From Lutjanus erythropterus (Eukaryota; Chordata; Actinopteri; Lutjaniformes; Lutjanidae), in the NCBI GenBank assembly GCA_020091685.1, contig CM034591.1, positions 12,100,833 through 12,164,832 of the forward strand: DNA of 64,000 nt, in the 5' to 3' direction. Below, piece by piece: positions 49,187 through 60,094 of this stretch (positions are counted from its first letter, which is position 1; every line of letters begins with the position of its first letter). The notes beneath the pieces were generated by a model. That model saw only the letters and a list, made by a program, of their open reading frames with translations, made no database searches and was not told the origin of the DNA. The position numbers and the translations under genes are program-made.

Positions 49187-49419
49187 GTGATACTCAAACA
49201 TACAGTGTGAGGAGAACAGAACAAGTCAAAAGCGCAGAAAGCTGCAGATACATGTGTTAATTGTCAGTGGATTAGTAATTTTTTTGATCAAGTGTTAATG
49301 TGAAATGAACAATTATATTCCCCAGTATTTTTGGTAAAAGCCTTGTATTGCTGCATTTTGCTGTATTTTACTGTACTGAGCAGTCTCCCTGTGAGTTTCT
49401 CTGAAGTGGCACTTTTGCC

Positions 49420-49670
49420 CTGTGATCCTAATTATCTCTGAGGACATCCTCGTTACAGCTCCAATTGATGGAGGAGGAAGGAAGGAAGTTTATAATCATG
49501 TTCAATTAGTGCTCCTTCACATTTTATCTGAGCCTTTCCACTGTGCTAATTACTTATTTGTACCAATTATTTGCTTTGCTGAGCTTGTTAACCCCCGTGT
49601 TCACCTTGGCAGTTAAAACGATTGCTGTGAGGAGTGTTTCACAGTTTCCCTTTAACAGGTCCCACAAAAT
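49420..49670. promoter_or_regulatory. Candidate conserved enhancer
   Basis: Repeat-free block with 'gatcctaattatctctgag', 'tgttcaattagtgctcc', 'gtgctaattacttatttg' and 'accaattatttgctttgctg'. Four TAATTA/CAATTA-type cores within about 150 bases. Function is inferred. Confidence 0.38.
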
Positions 49671-51459
49671 GAAAAAGTGATTTTTTTTTTCTGTTGTCAC
49701 TTTGTGTGTGCAAGCCACTGTTCTGCTGTTTATCACTGTATAACCAAATGCATTTTTAATTATAACTGTGAACTCCTGACCTCATTTCTCAACATCCTCT
49801 CAGCTGTTTGTGTCTGTATAGACATCAGTTTGAGCTCTGATTTTGATTGAACCAGGGTTGTTCCCTCATTCCCCTCATCAGAAATGAGTCCATTTGACCT
49901 GATATAAACTTCCAAAACCTAATGACACATCCTGTATGTGAGGACAGGAATTTGTAGTCAATAAAATCACCAACTTCATGCGCATTTCTCTGTGTTGCAA
50001 AAGGCAAACAAACAAAGCTAAAACATGTTCCTCCTCTTTGTTTTTTTCCACCTCCTCAGTGAGAGTGGGTGACAGAGGAGTCGATTGATCTCTAGTTTAA
50101 AGTCAGGGTTTGTTTTGTGTTGTTTTTCTTTATGCATCCTACTTTTGAACTCAGAAATCGATAATAAAGAAATACTTAGCCTTTGTGTGAAAACTGACAA
50201 AAAAGAGACCTGTGGATTAAACACAAAAGATCTAATATGTTAATTAGTGAGCTTTAGAGGTGCTGGTAGGAGGGTTTTGTTTGGAAAGTACCAGACTAAA
50301 TGTTTCCAGTCTTTAGGCTAAACTAAACAAACCTTGCTGCTGGCTCCAGCTACACATTTACTGTAGAGACGTGAAAGTGATATCTGTCTTCTCTTCCCAG
50401 CAGGAACAAAAAAAAAAAAAAAAAAAGTTAAATGATTTCTTTAAGTCCCATCACAACATTTTGTGTCAAACTGCAGGACAAAATTACAATGTGAAAGCAA
50501 TAAATTGGACTGTTCTTGACAAATAAATTAACACTTTTTTTGTGGAACTAAGGAAAATTTTGATGCCATCTGTTAAGGCTAATTTATATTGTAGGTTAGA
50601 TATGCATACAGATATGAATGGAGCCTTCTGTCTGTACTAAATCAAATGCATGTACTGTTGAGTTCCTGAAAAAGTTGATACAATTAGAAATGCATTGAAA
50701 AGCTATTTGTGTGGAGCTCTTACAGTAATGTTCAGTTTTTGTTGAGATGATGTCTGAGGTATTGACTAAGTTTTTCTGTTTTTTTATGAGTTTCTTAGCA
50801 AAGAGACAAATAACTCATTTAGATGTACAGTGAGTTACTTTTTGTAGAGCTGTCGTTTCTGATAGGGTTCTCACTGTCTCCCTTTGTAATTTAGCCAGAG
50901 GCATCTTTCACTCATGCACTGCAACTCTGCACTTATCTACATATATATATCCAGAGAAACTGTGTGTGTGTGAATGCAAAAGTCAGAATCAGCTGGACAA
51001 GAGAGCAAACATATTTAACTCTGCCAACTCCCTTGTCCAAAGCCTTGAGGATTCTCAGCAAGTGGATGTGTCATTACGTTGTACAGCGTGTCGCCACTTT
51101 GTACCCTTTTCTGCTTGCGTGCATATAGTCTTTCGTTTATAATTTCAGTTGTTTTGTAGACTATCTGCCAGTCAGTATCAGCCTACACAGGTCTAATTTT
51201 CTACCTCACATTTTAATGCCTTTCTTTGTCATCTGTGATGTGAAAGCAAAGCAAAAGAAAAATGTGCATCCTGCTCATTGTTCAGTTATCAAAGTCTCCC
51301 TCTGCTTCTATCACAGTTTTGTGTTTTTCCATTTTCAAACAGAGGTTTGTGGTGGTATCAGCTCTAAAATAGTCATTATTACCAATAAGTCGTTCTACAC
51401 CTCTTTGTTCTGCAAGAGCTACCCCTCACCTAAACCAAAGTTAAAAAAATATGAAAAAT
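49671..51459. other. Non-coding, nothing recognised
   Basis: Includes a T-run at about 49681-49690 and an A-run at about 50407-50426. No gene or repeat boundary was seen. Confidence 0.4.
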
Positions 51460-51706
51460 GTAAGTCAGTGTTTCCCAAAGCACAAAATGACGTCCGCAAA
51501 TGTCTTTCTTTAATCAAAATCCAAAGATATTCAGTTTACCATCATAGAAGAGTAAAGAACCCAAAAAATATTCACATTTAAGAAACTGAAATCAAAGAAT
51601 CTGGATCTTTTGTCTCAAATAATTACTCAAACCGATTAATTGATTATCAAAATAGTTGCTTTAGTAATTGATTAATAATAAATTAATCAGTTGCAGCTCC
51701 AATACG
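51460..51706 (+). mobile_element. Family A interspersed repeat copy
   Basis: Left part missing; it carries 'tttcccaaagcacaaaatga', 'aaagatattcagtttaccat', 'cagaaaatattcacattt'-like words, 'atcaaaatagttgcttta' and ends 'aatcagttgcagctcc'. Best preserved central part among the copies in this window. Confidence 0.75.
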
Positions 51707-52215
51707 AACAATCTCTTGTTGGGTGCTTCATGTGTGTAAAGGCAAATTGTCCAGATGTCCAGACCTGATTTGCAGGACATCGTTCAGTGTTTATATGTGA
51801 AATAATTAGAATTTTATCAGCACTTCCCTGACAGGACAAAAACTTCAACATGAGAAGGATTGCAAAAGTAGTTTTTATCACAGATCCACTGGACTGAATT
51901 ATAATGTGAGGTTTCTCTGTTTCTGGGCACCTGCTGTATATTCAGTTAGTACTGACATACTTTATATTCAGTTTACAGTATAGAAGAAGCCTCCACTGTT
52001 TTGTTTTCTCTTTCTGAATCCTTTCAAATCCCCCTACGTTCCCTCCTGGACAAATAATTTAAAAAATCCAGTTTAAGCATTGTTCTCACCAGTCTGTGTG
52101 ATCAAAGACTACGAGAAAGGCTTTTATAACAGTAGAAGCATTGAATTATACATAACAAAATGAAAACTCAACACACACACACACTCTCACACACAAAGCC
52201 CTCCTCTAATTTGAG
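51707..52215. other. Non-coding, nothing recognised
   Basis: Short CA run at about 52173-52194. No gene. Confidence 0.45.
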
Positions 52216-52440
52216 CCACTGATCCTGAGTGGGCTCTTGTGTCCAGCAGAGACTGATGAAAGCTTCTCATCTTAAGGACAGGTCAGAAGATGAGGCGAGG
52301 CCTGAACGCTATCAAAGGGACCCAAATGACCTCTGGGTGCTGAAGCACCAGCGCTCTCTGCCTCTACACAAGCTCCCTTTAATCTCCCTCTCCTCTCCGC
52401 AAGCACTTGGTTATCCAGAGAGTGAGAGAACCAGGAGAGA
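52216..52440. promoter_or_regulatory. Candidate enhancer with TCF-type site
   Basis: Complex repeat-free sequence with ATCAAAGG (52311-52318), a strong TCF/LEF core, and 'gctccctttaatctcc' downstream. Balanced GC content unlike the A-rich stretch that follows (52470-52492). Function is inferred; TLE proteins act at TCF sites, which makes an autoregulatory link conceivable but untested. Confidence 0.33.
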
Positions 52441-53415
52441 GCTTCTCATTTTTTATTTGCTCCTTTCTTTTTAAAAAAAAATAAAAAAAAATACTGCACC
52501 CTTATACACTCCTCCTCTCCGTTTTTCTTCAGGCTACTTGGTTCAGCCCAATCGATGTGCTTATAGAAGCTGCTGCTGAAGAGGGGATACACAGAAAAGA
52601 AAGACATGGAGGGGTGTAACTGCTGACAATAGGATGGAGAAATGGAGATGGTGGAAGAGGAAGATGAAACCATAAAAGTCTGTCTCGGTGTAGAAAAGAG
52701 AGAAAAGCCTCATCATTTTGCTCTCCATTTCGTCTCACAGTGCTATAAAAGAGAGATGAAATCAGACGGCTGTCAGGTAAAGGAGAGTAAAACCTTTGCC
52801 TCCCCGCTGAAATGGACCGAGGAGAGAAATGGAGAGGAGAGAGGCAGAGCGCCCTGCATCACTTCTCCTTCACAGCAAAAGCTCTCGACTGTCAAAAGAA
52901 CAAAAACACCTCACATCAGGATTTTACAGGCCGAGCCTTTCAGAGTGGTTAGAAGCTTCTGTTGGAGCACCGTCAGCTTTTAGCAGAGATCGAGAGAAAA
53001 TGTTCCTCATGAATTGGGCGAAATGGCGAGATATTTTAAAATATTGTTTGTTTCAGCATGTCTTATTTATATTCCTTTGTAATACTTCTAAATTTTGGCA
53101 AATATCAAAACATATATCTTGAATAGATCGTGACTTTTCATGTCAAAGTATAACAACTTAATGTCAAATGCAAACCAGATGTTAAACCATGTTCCACATT
53201 TACACATGGTATACAGTATATACACAGAGTTTTGGACGTATCAGCCATAGAGATGTCTGCCTTCTCTCAAATATAATGGAGCTATGTGGCCTTTGGCTTA
53301 TGGTGCTCAAAGCACCAAAAAATAGTTATCCATTTTTTGCAGCCAAAATTCTCTAAATGGTTCAGTAAATGCTCTCGGTTAAGGTTAGGGACTAGTCACA
53401 GCTATTCAGTTACCT
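52441..53415. other. Non-coding, nothing recognised
   Basis: Purine-rich from 52600 to 53010 with several overlapping open frames (up to 113 codons) that lack domains and reflect the low stop density of purine-rich sequence. Confidence 0.45.
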
Positions 53416-53419
53416 TTAA

Positions 53420-53877
53420 AGATCCATTATGCAAGATTTGTGGCAGGAATTGAATATGATATTCATAACTATGTTTTCATTAGTGTATAATCACCTTAAA
53501 ATAAGAATTGTTGTGTTTGTTAGAATGAGCCCTTTACATCTACAGAGGGTATGGGTCCATAGAGGCCACCATGTTGCTCCATGCCATGTTTCCACAGTAG
53601 CCCAGAATGGACAAACCAAGCCAGGGTTCAACGCTGATTTTTTTGTACAACTATCAAAACAATTTAATAGCTTTATTGATTTTGAGTTGCTAGATTTACT
53701 TGCTAGATGTGGCATGTATTTGCCCTGGGCAAGCGGGCAATCCTTATTGTTGATCCCTGCAAACACCAGCTTCCACACCATAGGTTTCTTTTCACGCTTG
53801 GAGGAGGAAGGTGAGGCAGGATGTTTACAGTCTGCAAAGTCGCCACTAGATGTCACTAAAACCTACACACTGGCCCT
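53420..53877. mobile_element. TTAA-flanked miniature element (piggyBac-like), 458 bp
   Basis: Exact TTAA on both sides (53416-53419 and 53878-53881). The left end reads AGATCCATTATGCAAG and the right end ACACTGGCCCT, matching a common percomorph element whose ends read AGGTGCATTATGC and ACACTGGTCCTTTAA. The interior has 'ggaattgaatatgatattca', 'gaatgagccctttacatcta', 'tgttgctccatgcc' and 'cactagatgtcactaaaacc'. A 150-codon frame inside (plus) and a 121-codon frame (minus) are artefacts of this element. Confidence 0.78.
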
Positions 53878-53881
53878 TTAA

Positions 53882-54571
53882 AACCTATTAGTAATACATA
53901 AACATAATTTCTAGGAGGCAGCATTACACCAGGACAACTGACGTTAATGTATTTGAAGAAAATATGTACATGTAGTCATACATATCTCAGCCATATGTAC
54001 AGAGCTTTCAGCCCACACAGTTAGGTGCAATGAATGGCAGAGAAATCGCCCCATATTGCATCCCTAACCACCCCGTCTCCCCACTTTCTCACATCCACAG
54101 TCAGAAATCACAGCCTTACAGCCAGCACCCCCACAAAAGTGAAAATGAATGCACTCACCACCTGTGGTGGGAGCAGAACAAGAGAGTGGGAAAGGACGTA
54201 GGAGGGGAAGAAAGAGAAGGAAAAGATGTGGCAACTGTTCAGGGAGGTGAGTCAGTGAAACAGGACTCACAGACACTGACATTAATAGTATACGTATCAT
54301 GAGTAATCCCACGGAAGCCAGGAAAAGCCAGAAGTTGCAATTTCATAATCGTGTGCTGGTCGTTATTGGCATGACATTAATCTGTGAGAATTTTTCTCCT
54401 CAAATCCTATTTCACAATCAACTCTGATATCAGCACAAAACCACAAATTCCCAAACTAGTTTGTCTTTTTCTCAGGTGTGTGTGGGAGTGTGTGAAATGT
54501 GAGTGTGACTGAATGTGTCTCTGTTGGTTCTGTGATTCAAGTGAGGCAACAGAGTACAGAGTAGTCACTGG

Positions 54572-54574
<3 letters not shown>
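53882..54574. other. Non-coding, nothing recognised
   Basis: Purine-rich patch near 54170-54240. No gene. Confidence 0.45.
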
Positions 54575-54612
<38 letters not shown>

Positions 54613-54616
54613 TGTG
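54575..54616. repeat. (GT)n microsatellite
   Basis: About 20 GT units with one TA interruption. Confidence 0.95.
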
Positions 54617-54801
54617 GTTTGCCAAGCCACACAGATCCTGAGCTGTGTGTCTCATCCCTCCCACCATTACTCCTGTCAGCAGGCCTGAAACCACAAACCA
54701 TCCCGTCTGGAAACAAAGCCATTAACTCACAACAAGCGTCTCTGTCTCCCTCACACCTTTTTACTTTACTCTCTCTGTCACACTTCACTTGGTTCATATC
54801 A

Positions 54802-54826
54802 GTGTGTGTGTGTGTGTGTGTGTGTG
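54802..54826. repeat. (GT)n microsatellite
   Basis: About 12 GT units. Confidence 0.95.
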
Positions 54827-55236
54827 CACGCTGACAGATATGTATCAGAAGTCTGTGTGTCACAGCCATGACATTTAACGGCTCCCATTACCAAGAATTA
54901 CACCTACAGTAACGACTTCATTTCTCTGTCAACAGTGGCATTTGGTCCCTGTTTTTGTTTTATTTTCATAACTATCCCATTTTACAAGCACTGTGTGTGT
55001 TTGTGAATTTACACACTGAACACCAAACTAGACTGTTCATGAATCCAGAACAGTACCGTTGGTGTTAGACTGGCATTTGATCAAATATTTTCACTGGTAG
55101 ATGAATGGGGAGTCTCAGGAGCGAGTACTATGACCCGCAAGGGTTAGGGTCATGTGACCGACAGAGACAGCTGAGGCTCATTAATAGGCTACTTTTTGGC
55201 AGCCCGTGAGGTGGTTATCAAAAAGGAAGTGCACAG
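54827..55236. other. Non-coding, nothing recognised
   Basis: No coding, RNA or repeat-end signal. Confidence 0.45.
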
Positions 55237-55571
55237 TAGGGCCGCAACAAATGGCAATTATTTTCATGATTATTCAAATGTTTAGTCTATAAAATGTAAA
55301 AACAAATTGTGACTCATCTCAATTTCCCAGAGCCCAAAGTGACGTCTTCAAGTTGCTTCTTTTTTCCTACAAACAGCCCAAAACTGAAAGACTCTTCATT
55401 TATTGTCATAAATGGCAAAGAAACGCAGCAAATCCACACATTTATGAAGCTGGAACCAGCAAATGTTTGATATTTTTGCTTGAATAATAACTGAAATTAT
55501 TATCAAAATAGTTGGCAACTAATTTTCTTTCACTTGACTAATTGATTAATGGACAAAACACTGCAGCTCTA
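55237..55571 (+). mobile_element. Family A interspersed repeat, full-length copy
   Basis: Both ends are present: TAGGGCCGCAAC at the left and CTGCAGCTCTA at the right, imperfect inverted repeats of the TAGGGCTGCAAC type. Interior landmarks: 'ttcccagagcccaaagtga', 'ttcatttattgtcataaat', 'tgaagctggaaccagcaaat', 'tatcaaaatagttggcaact'. 335 bp, non-coding. The flanking 8-mers do not match, so any target duplication has decayed. This copy defines the family ends for the others at 378, 51460 and 60720. Confidence 0.8.
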
Positions 55572-56088
55572 TGTTTGACTAATCATTTAGTCACTTCTGA
55601 CTTATAGACAGTAACAACATTTTGTCGTTGAAGTTCACTATTTGTGTATCAAGTGACCACATTTTGACTACTAACCCCAGAACTGAAATCTGTTGTATTT
55701 GGCAGCTAATTTTCCTTCAATCAACAAATCAATTAACTGACTATCAACCCACTGCATTTCCTTATCCTTTAACCTTAATTTAGGTTTGACAAAGCAGTAC
55801 CTGACCTTGATTCAAATGAAATCAATGCAATTTTAAAATGAAAAATTGAAATTAAATGAAATGGCAGAAGAGGAAGAGACAACTCAGTGTTTCTCTGCTA
55901 TTTTTTTTCTAATTTTAGCTCATAAAACAACTGTCAGACCCCTCAGTGGAGTTGGCGGATTCAAAGGTTTGGACCCAGGCTAGCTGCAGCTGAGTCTTGC
56001 TTCCAGTTTTGCCTAGTGGCCACTTTCATTATTGCTGAAAAAAGTTCCTCTGTGACCCAAAAAGCATTTTCCTTACAAGCCATCATTA
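55572..56088. other. Non-coding, nothing firmly recognised
   Basis: Some 'tcaatcaacaaatcaattaa' phrases at 55720-55740 could be another eroded family A fragment. Confidence 0.4.
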
Positions 56089-56864
56089 TAGAGATCCACC
56101 GATTTCAATTTTCTTGGCCAATTCCAATTTTCAGACTGCCTAAGAACTATAATCGACAGCATTCACAAACATATTTGCAACTTTTCTTGTGAAATTGAAT
56201 TGGATGTTCATGATACAACAGGGACTATTAAAGAATTTATACATTTTCTCCAAAAGTGCTCCAGGTTACAGCCAGGCATTATGTTATTTTATTACGTTTA
56301 TACACTAGAGAGAGCATAATCTTGTGGGACATAATTTCACGTTCTCTGTGGAAGCAGATGTAAAGAAACCAGAGACTGACCTGGTGCAACAGTTGGCTGT
56401 AGTAAAACTTTGCAGTGTGAAAAACAGAAGTTAAAGGAGCCTGAATGAGAACATATTTGAGGAGACAGGTTGTTTTTTCTTCAGCCAGAACAGAAGGTTT
56501 GTCAGTGTCGGTGTCAGTTTGTGAGCAGTAGTCTGCTGCTGGCTAACATTAGCCTCAAGAGCAAGAAAGTTTACTGTTGTTTGGCGACACCGTCAGCTGC
56601 TTAGCTGCTTTGTCTCCTTGTAAACTTTCCGTCTTCTCCTGTTCTTGGAATCTATCGCTAATGCCGACCTCATGCAAGCATGTGAGTCCCAGTGTTTGTG
56701 GCTGTGACCAGTGCTGTTGTGGTTTTGATGTTACTGTCTGTGATGCTGCATGTATGATGTGATCATCATGCAGAGCATGTGTGTGAATTTGACTGGTACA
56801 GAATCAGATGTGTGATGCTGGTTGGCCAGTCACGGGTCAGGGCCGGTCAATCAGTGCATCTCTA
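56089..56864. mobile_element. Non-autonomous DNA element with TAGAGATGCACTGAT-type ends, 776 bp
   Basis: The left end TAGAGATCCACCGAT and the reverse complement of the right end TAGAGATGCACTGAT match at 13 of 15 positions. The interior ('ctggctaacattagcctcaa', 'tggcgacaccgtcagctgct', 'cttgtctcc'-like words, 'ggccagtcacgggtcagggc') matches the 5' region of a remembered fish hAT element. No transposase and no visible 8-bp duplication. Confidence 0.65.
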
Positions 56865-57164
56865 TAAAAGAAACGTCTGTGAAACTGTTGCATTGTCCAT
56901 TATGACTCTTTCTCTAATGAATTTTTGATCCATGGAAGTTTTATATTTATAAAACTTTCCTTGAGCTGGAAAAAAAAAGATTTTAAAATCTGTGATGTTG
57001 TGAAGTCTTTTGAAAGAGCGGGAGCTCTAAACAGAGAATCACTACAGCTCAAAGTCAGTGGGCCTCATATCCCTGAAGTTAGAAAGCTATATGTGCTAAT
57101 CCAGCACTTCTTATTAAATGGAATAGACTTTTATCATGGCACATATGGATATGAAATATTTGGG
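56865..57164. other. Non-coding, nothing recognised
   Basis: An 80-codon plus-strand frame (56925-57167) has no recognisable domain. Confidence 0.45.
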
Positions 57165-57322
57165 TAAACACAGGTGTTACCAGTGATACTAATTAAGGAC
57201 TTGTTCCATTTAGTGTAGCAGAGCCTTTCCAGTGAGCCAACATTCACAATATCAGCACCCTGACACTGTTTGACCTGAATGGAAAAACCCTTAATTAGTA
57301 TAATTCGTAACACCTGTGTTTA
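57165..57322. mobile_element. Miniature inverted-repeat element, copy 2 of 2 (well preserved)
   Basis: 158 bp with perfect 16-bp terminal inverted repeats: TAAACACAGGTGTTAC (57165-57180) and GTAACACCTGTGTTTA (57307-57322). After a five-base mismatch the pairing resumes with ATACTAATTAAGG on both sides, giving about 34 bp of near-palindromic ends. The centre matches 11524-11664. The outermost TA on each side could be a TA target duplication, as for Tc1/mariner-type elements. Non-coding and able to fold into a long hairpin. Confidence 0.85.
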
Positions 57323-58083
57323 ACGTCTTATCAAAATGGCTGCTGTGAAAAAAAGGTCTTTAGGCTCCATCTTTGGATCATGTATCCAGCCTTAATAATA
57401 CATCCATGATCTCACCCTGCAGGTTGTAGCAAGACGGACAGTTGAAACGTTGTAAGCTAACATCTTAGATTAGGTGCCTTTACATGAACGACATAAAGTA
57501 ACTTTCTAAGCCATGTTTCGACATATTTGTTTTGACTCATGAACAAGTCAGAGTTTACCAAAAGCTGATTCACCTTATCTGCCATCTGATCAACAAAACA
57601 CTAATACCTGTCACGCTGTGTGTTTTCCTCTTTACTCAGAAATCAACGTGGAATTCAGTAACACACCCGACAAGAGTTGGTCTCAAACGCTGCATCGTGA
57701 ACGTCACATGGAGACGAGCCAAGAGGACTGGATGAGTCCTTGGTGAGTTAAAACTTGACAAACAACGAGCCAAAGTCTTTTCCAATCCTAAATAATCTAA
57801 ATCTAAGTAATATTGCTTTACTTTGAGAGATACAGGATAGATATGATGATGTGAGAGGATGTGTGGAAAACTTTAATCGAGCTAAAGTTTGCTAAGGATT
57901 ATCTTGAGCATTAGATACGTGTTGCTCAGGGCCGTAGCCAGGAATTTAGAAATTCTGAGTCACTGTTACACCCTCCCACTAACCTCAGAAAAGGTTAGTG
58001 GGAGGGGAGGGTTAGTATGTGGGATTTTTTTAGTATGTGCAAATAGTTAGTATGAAACAAAGGGTGCGTAAGGTGCATATTGC
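57323..58083. other. Non-coding, nothing recognised
   Basis: Contains a short inverted repeat 'ccctcccactaacc' / 'ggttagtgggaggg' at 57970-58010. No gene. Confidence 0.45.
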
Positions 58084-58114
58084 AATTATTATTATTATTA
58101 TTATTATTATTATT
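58084..58114. repeat. (ATT)n microsatellite
   Basis: About 10 ATT units, directly abutting the family B element. Confidence 0.95.
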
Positions 58115-58119
58115 GTTTG

Positions 58120-58367
58120 TGAAAAAGGAAAAGTAGTGAAGAAAACAGCTTTGTAATGAAGTGCTGTAGTACTGCAGTGACACCCTGGCCTAAAAATCTT
58201 GTTCTCCAGATGAAAGGAAACATGTTTGTTTCATACAGACCCCAGCAAACATCACATCATCACAATTTTGTTTTTTTTTTCCCTTTAAAAATGAAAATTA
58301 CAATGCAAAAATGGTCTTTCCCACTAATTGTACTGCATATCGCATTTTTACCATATTGTGCAGCCCT
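58120..58367 (+). mobile_element. Family B DNA element, copy 2
   Basis: 58150-58260 is the reverse complement of 19175-19290 and the right end 'catattgtgcagcccta' gives the family terminus TAGGGCTGCACAATATG. The frames it creates in each copy (starting MKCCSTAVTPWPKNLVL and MRYSSTAELPWPKNLVF) look alike only because the DNA is shared; they are interrupted and not genes. Confidence 0.75.
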
Positions 58368-58829
58368 AGTCTGCTGGCACTAGACATTATGCCAGCATAA
58401 ATATCCCACAATGCAATGCGGTAATGCTAACAACAACATAACAGACAAAGGGGGACAGTGACCAAGGCAACTCTGACGTAAAATATTTTTAAAATTAGTT
58501 TGTTGTTGGCAAAGGTTGCCATGGTTACACATGTCCTACTGACAAAGAGGCTCTCAGGAAGTAATGTGAAGTGCACTGAGCAGTTTGTCCAACAAAAATC
58601 ATGCTGCTGTTTATTTACACAAAAATATGTTGAACAATAGTAGTGCATAGTATGTGATTTCAGATGCGGTAAATTTCTTGGCCGGGAGCAGTGGCTTTCT
58701 TTCTTGAGGAGTCTGCTTGTTGCCATGAAATTACCACACAACAGAGCCTGGCTAATTGTTTCCCCTTTTTTCAGTGTTTATGCTAAGATTACCATCGCCA
58801 TGCCGTATCATCACATTTAGTGTTCAGAC
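58368..58829. other. Non-coding, nothing recognised
   Basis: A 104-codon minus-strand frame (58427-58741) has no recognisable domain. Confidence 0.45.
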
Positions 58830-58981
58830 TAGGGGTTTGCCAAATCCTGCAAAGAGAACTCAACAGCGTGAGTTTTGAACCAAACATATTTTTCAGTACG
58901 TTTTCATATTTTTAAGAATATTATTATTGCAATACCCTGAAACATCGTGATCTTATTTTAGGGCCATATATCACACCCCTA
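58830..58981. mobile_element. hAT-like miniature element with 8-bp target duplication
   Basis: 152 bp from TAGGGGTTTGCC to GATATATGG-type right end '(tatatcaca)ccccta'. The ends pair as TAGGGGT / ACCCCTA-like inverted repeats. Flanks GTTCAGAC (58822-58829) and GTACAGAC (58982-58989) match at 7 of 8 positions, the hAT duplication length. The interior 'ttgcaataccctgaaacatc' and 'gtgatcttattttagggcc' is typical of short fish hAT derivatives. Confidence 0.75.
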
Positions 58982-58989
58982 GTACAGAC

Positions 58990-60094
58990 ATGAGTGTTTC
59001 CCAAAACGTTTCCATACTCTTCCTTTAATCAAATACCGAGGCTTCACACAACACAGAGGCCTTCAGAAGCCCCTAAAGTACATCATACACGTATAATTGC
59101 AGGTGAAATGTTGTCAGTAGGTCAATCACAAGAATATGGACCATTCTACAAAAACTGTTTTATTGATTTATTAACAACTGTACATTTCTTTTCAGTGCTG
59201 ACAGCATTTGCTACATACTTTGGTGTGATTCAGAGGGACTGCTGCATTTCGCCCCTTTTATCTTCTGGTGGGAAATGCTGACAGGATCAGGAGCACAGTG
59301 TACAAACCAGAATTATTCACTGTTGTCTTCATGTCAACATGGGAGACACTTGATTTAATAATTTGTGTTTTTCTGTTGCCATTCCCCCCTTCTTTGTGAG
59401 CATTTACATGTCTCTGCCTCTCCCCGTCATGGCCGACCAAACATATTCCAGGAATATTGATAAGATACAAAGGGGCAGATCTAATATCGCAGATTGGACT
59501 GTTTGAGTTTAGTCTGTAGCCAAGAAATCAATGGTGCAATTCAACATCCATATTACGTCAAGTTAGCAAAAAGCACACCCAGTTTGTGCCTGCTGCAGTG
59601 CTTCTGCTGCCAACTGAGGTCCAAGGGTTAGGCTAAACATTAAACGTTCCCTATCTCCCATAATCTAACAAGGTAAAACAAACAGGGAGAGAGATAGCAC
59701 AGACAGATGTACACTTTAAAAAGGTCTTTTTATATATATGAATTAAATTTACATCCATCTCTTTTCCTGAATCATAGCGTCCTGCTCGGTCCCAAAGTGG
59801 TCCAAACCAGCCGAGGCTCTGACTCCACGTTGTCATCGTCCGGTAAGAGCACTGTGACAAAAGGCCATTTTAAAATCTCCACAAAACGTCCTACTTTACA
59901 AGTTTCATGCTCCTCTGTTTGATTTCTGAAAAAGTCAGCCTGGAGAATGTGCTTTAAGAAAATCAAAAGGTAAAATTGTTAAAAAGTTCTAATCTATCAT
60001 CTGCTCTCCCACTCAAATGTCATGGCATAAGACAGAGTGGGCCAAAAAATCATCACAAGTACACCCAGGACATGAAAATATATATATTTTTATA
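58990..60094. other. Downstream flank of tle3, possible distal 3' UTR
   Basis: No repeat family was recognised over most of this stretch. On the minus strand two AATAAA signals lie close together (complement of 59159-59164 and 59167-59172), which would allow a longer tle3 3' UTR of about 1.3 kb. Whether the transcript reads through the proximal signal cannot be seen. Confidence 0.35.

Noticed and set aside
48955..49260. 101-codon frame with an aspartate run
   Set aside because: The aspartates come from the GAT microsatellite; the rest has no domain.
53429..53881. 150-codon open frame (plus) and 121-codon frame (minus)
   Set aside because: Both lie inside the TTAA-flanked miniature element; similar frames would occur in every copy.
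54537..54869. Frames of histidine/threonine or cysteine/valine repeats
   Set aside because: Translations of GT/CA microsatellites.
57970..58010. Short inverted repeat 'ccctcccactaacc' / 'ggttagtgggaggg'
   Set aside because: A 14-bp local palindrome without flanking element structure; kept only as a note.
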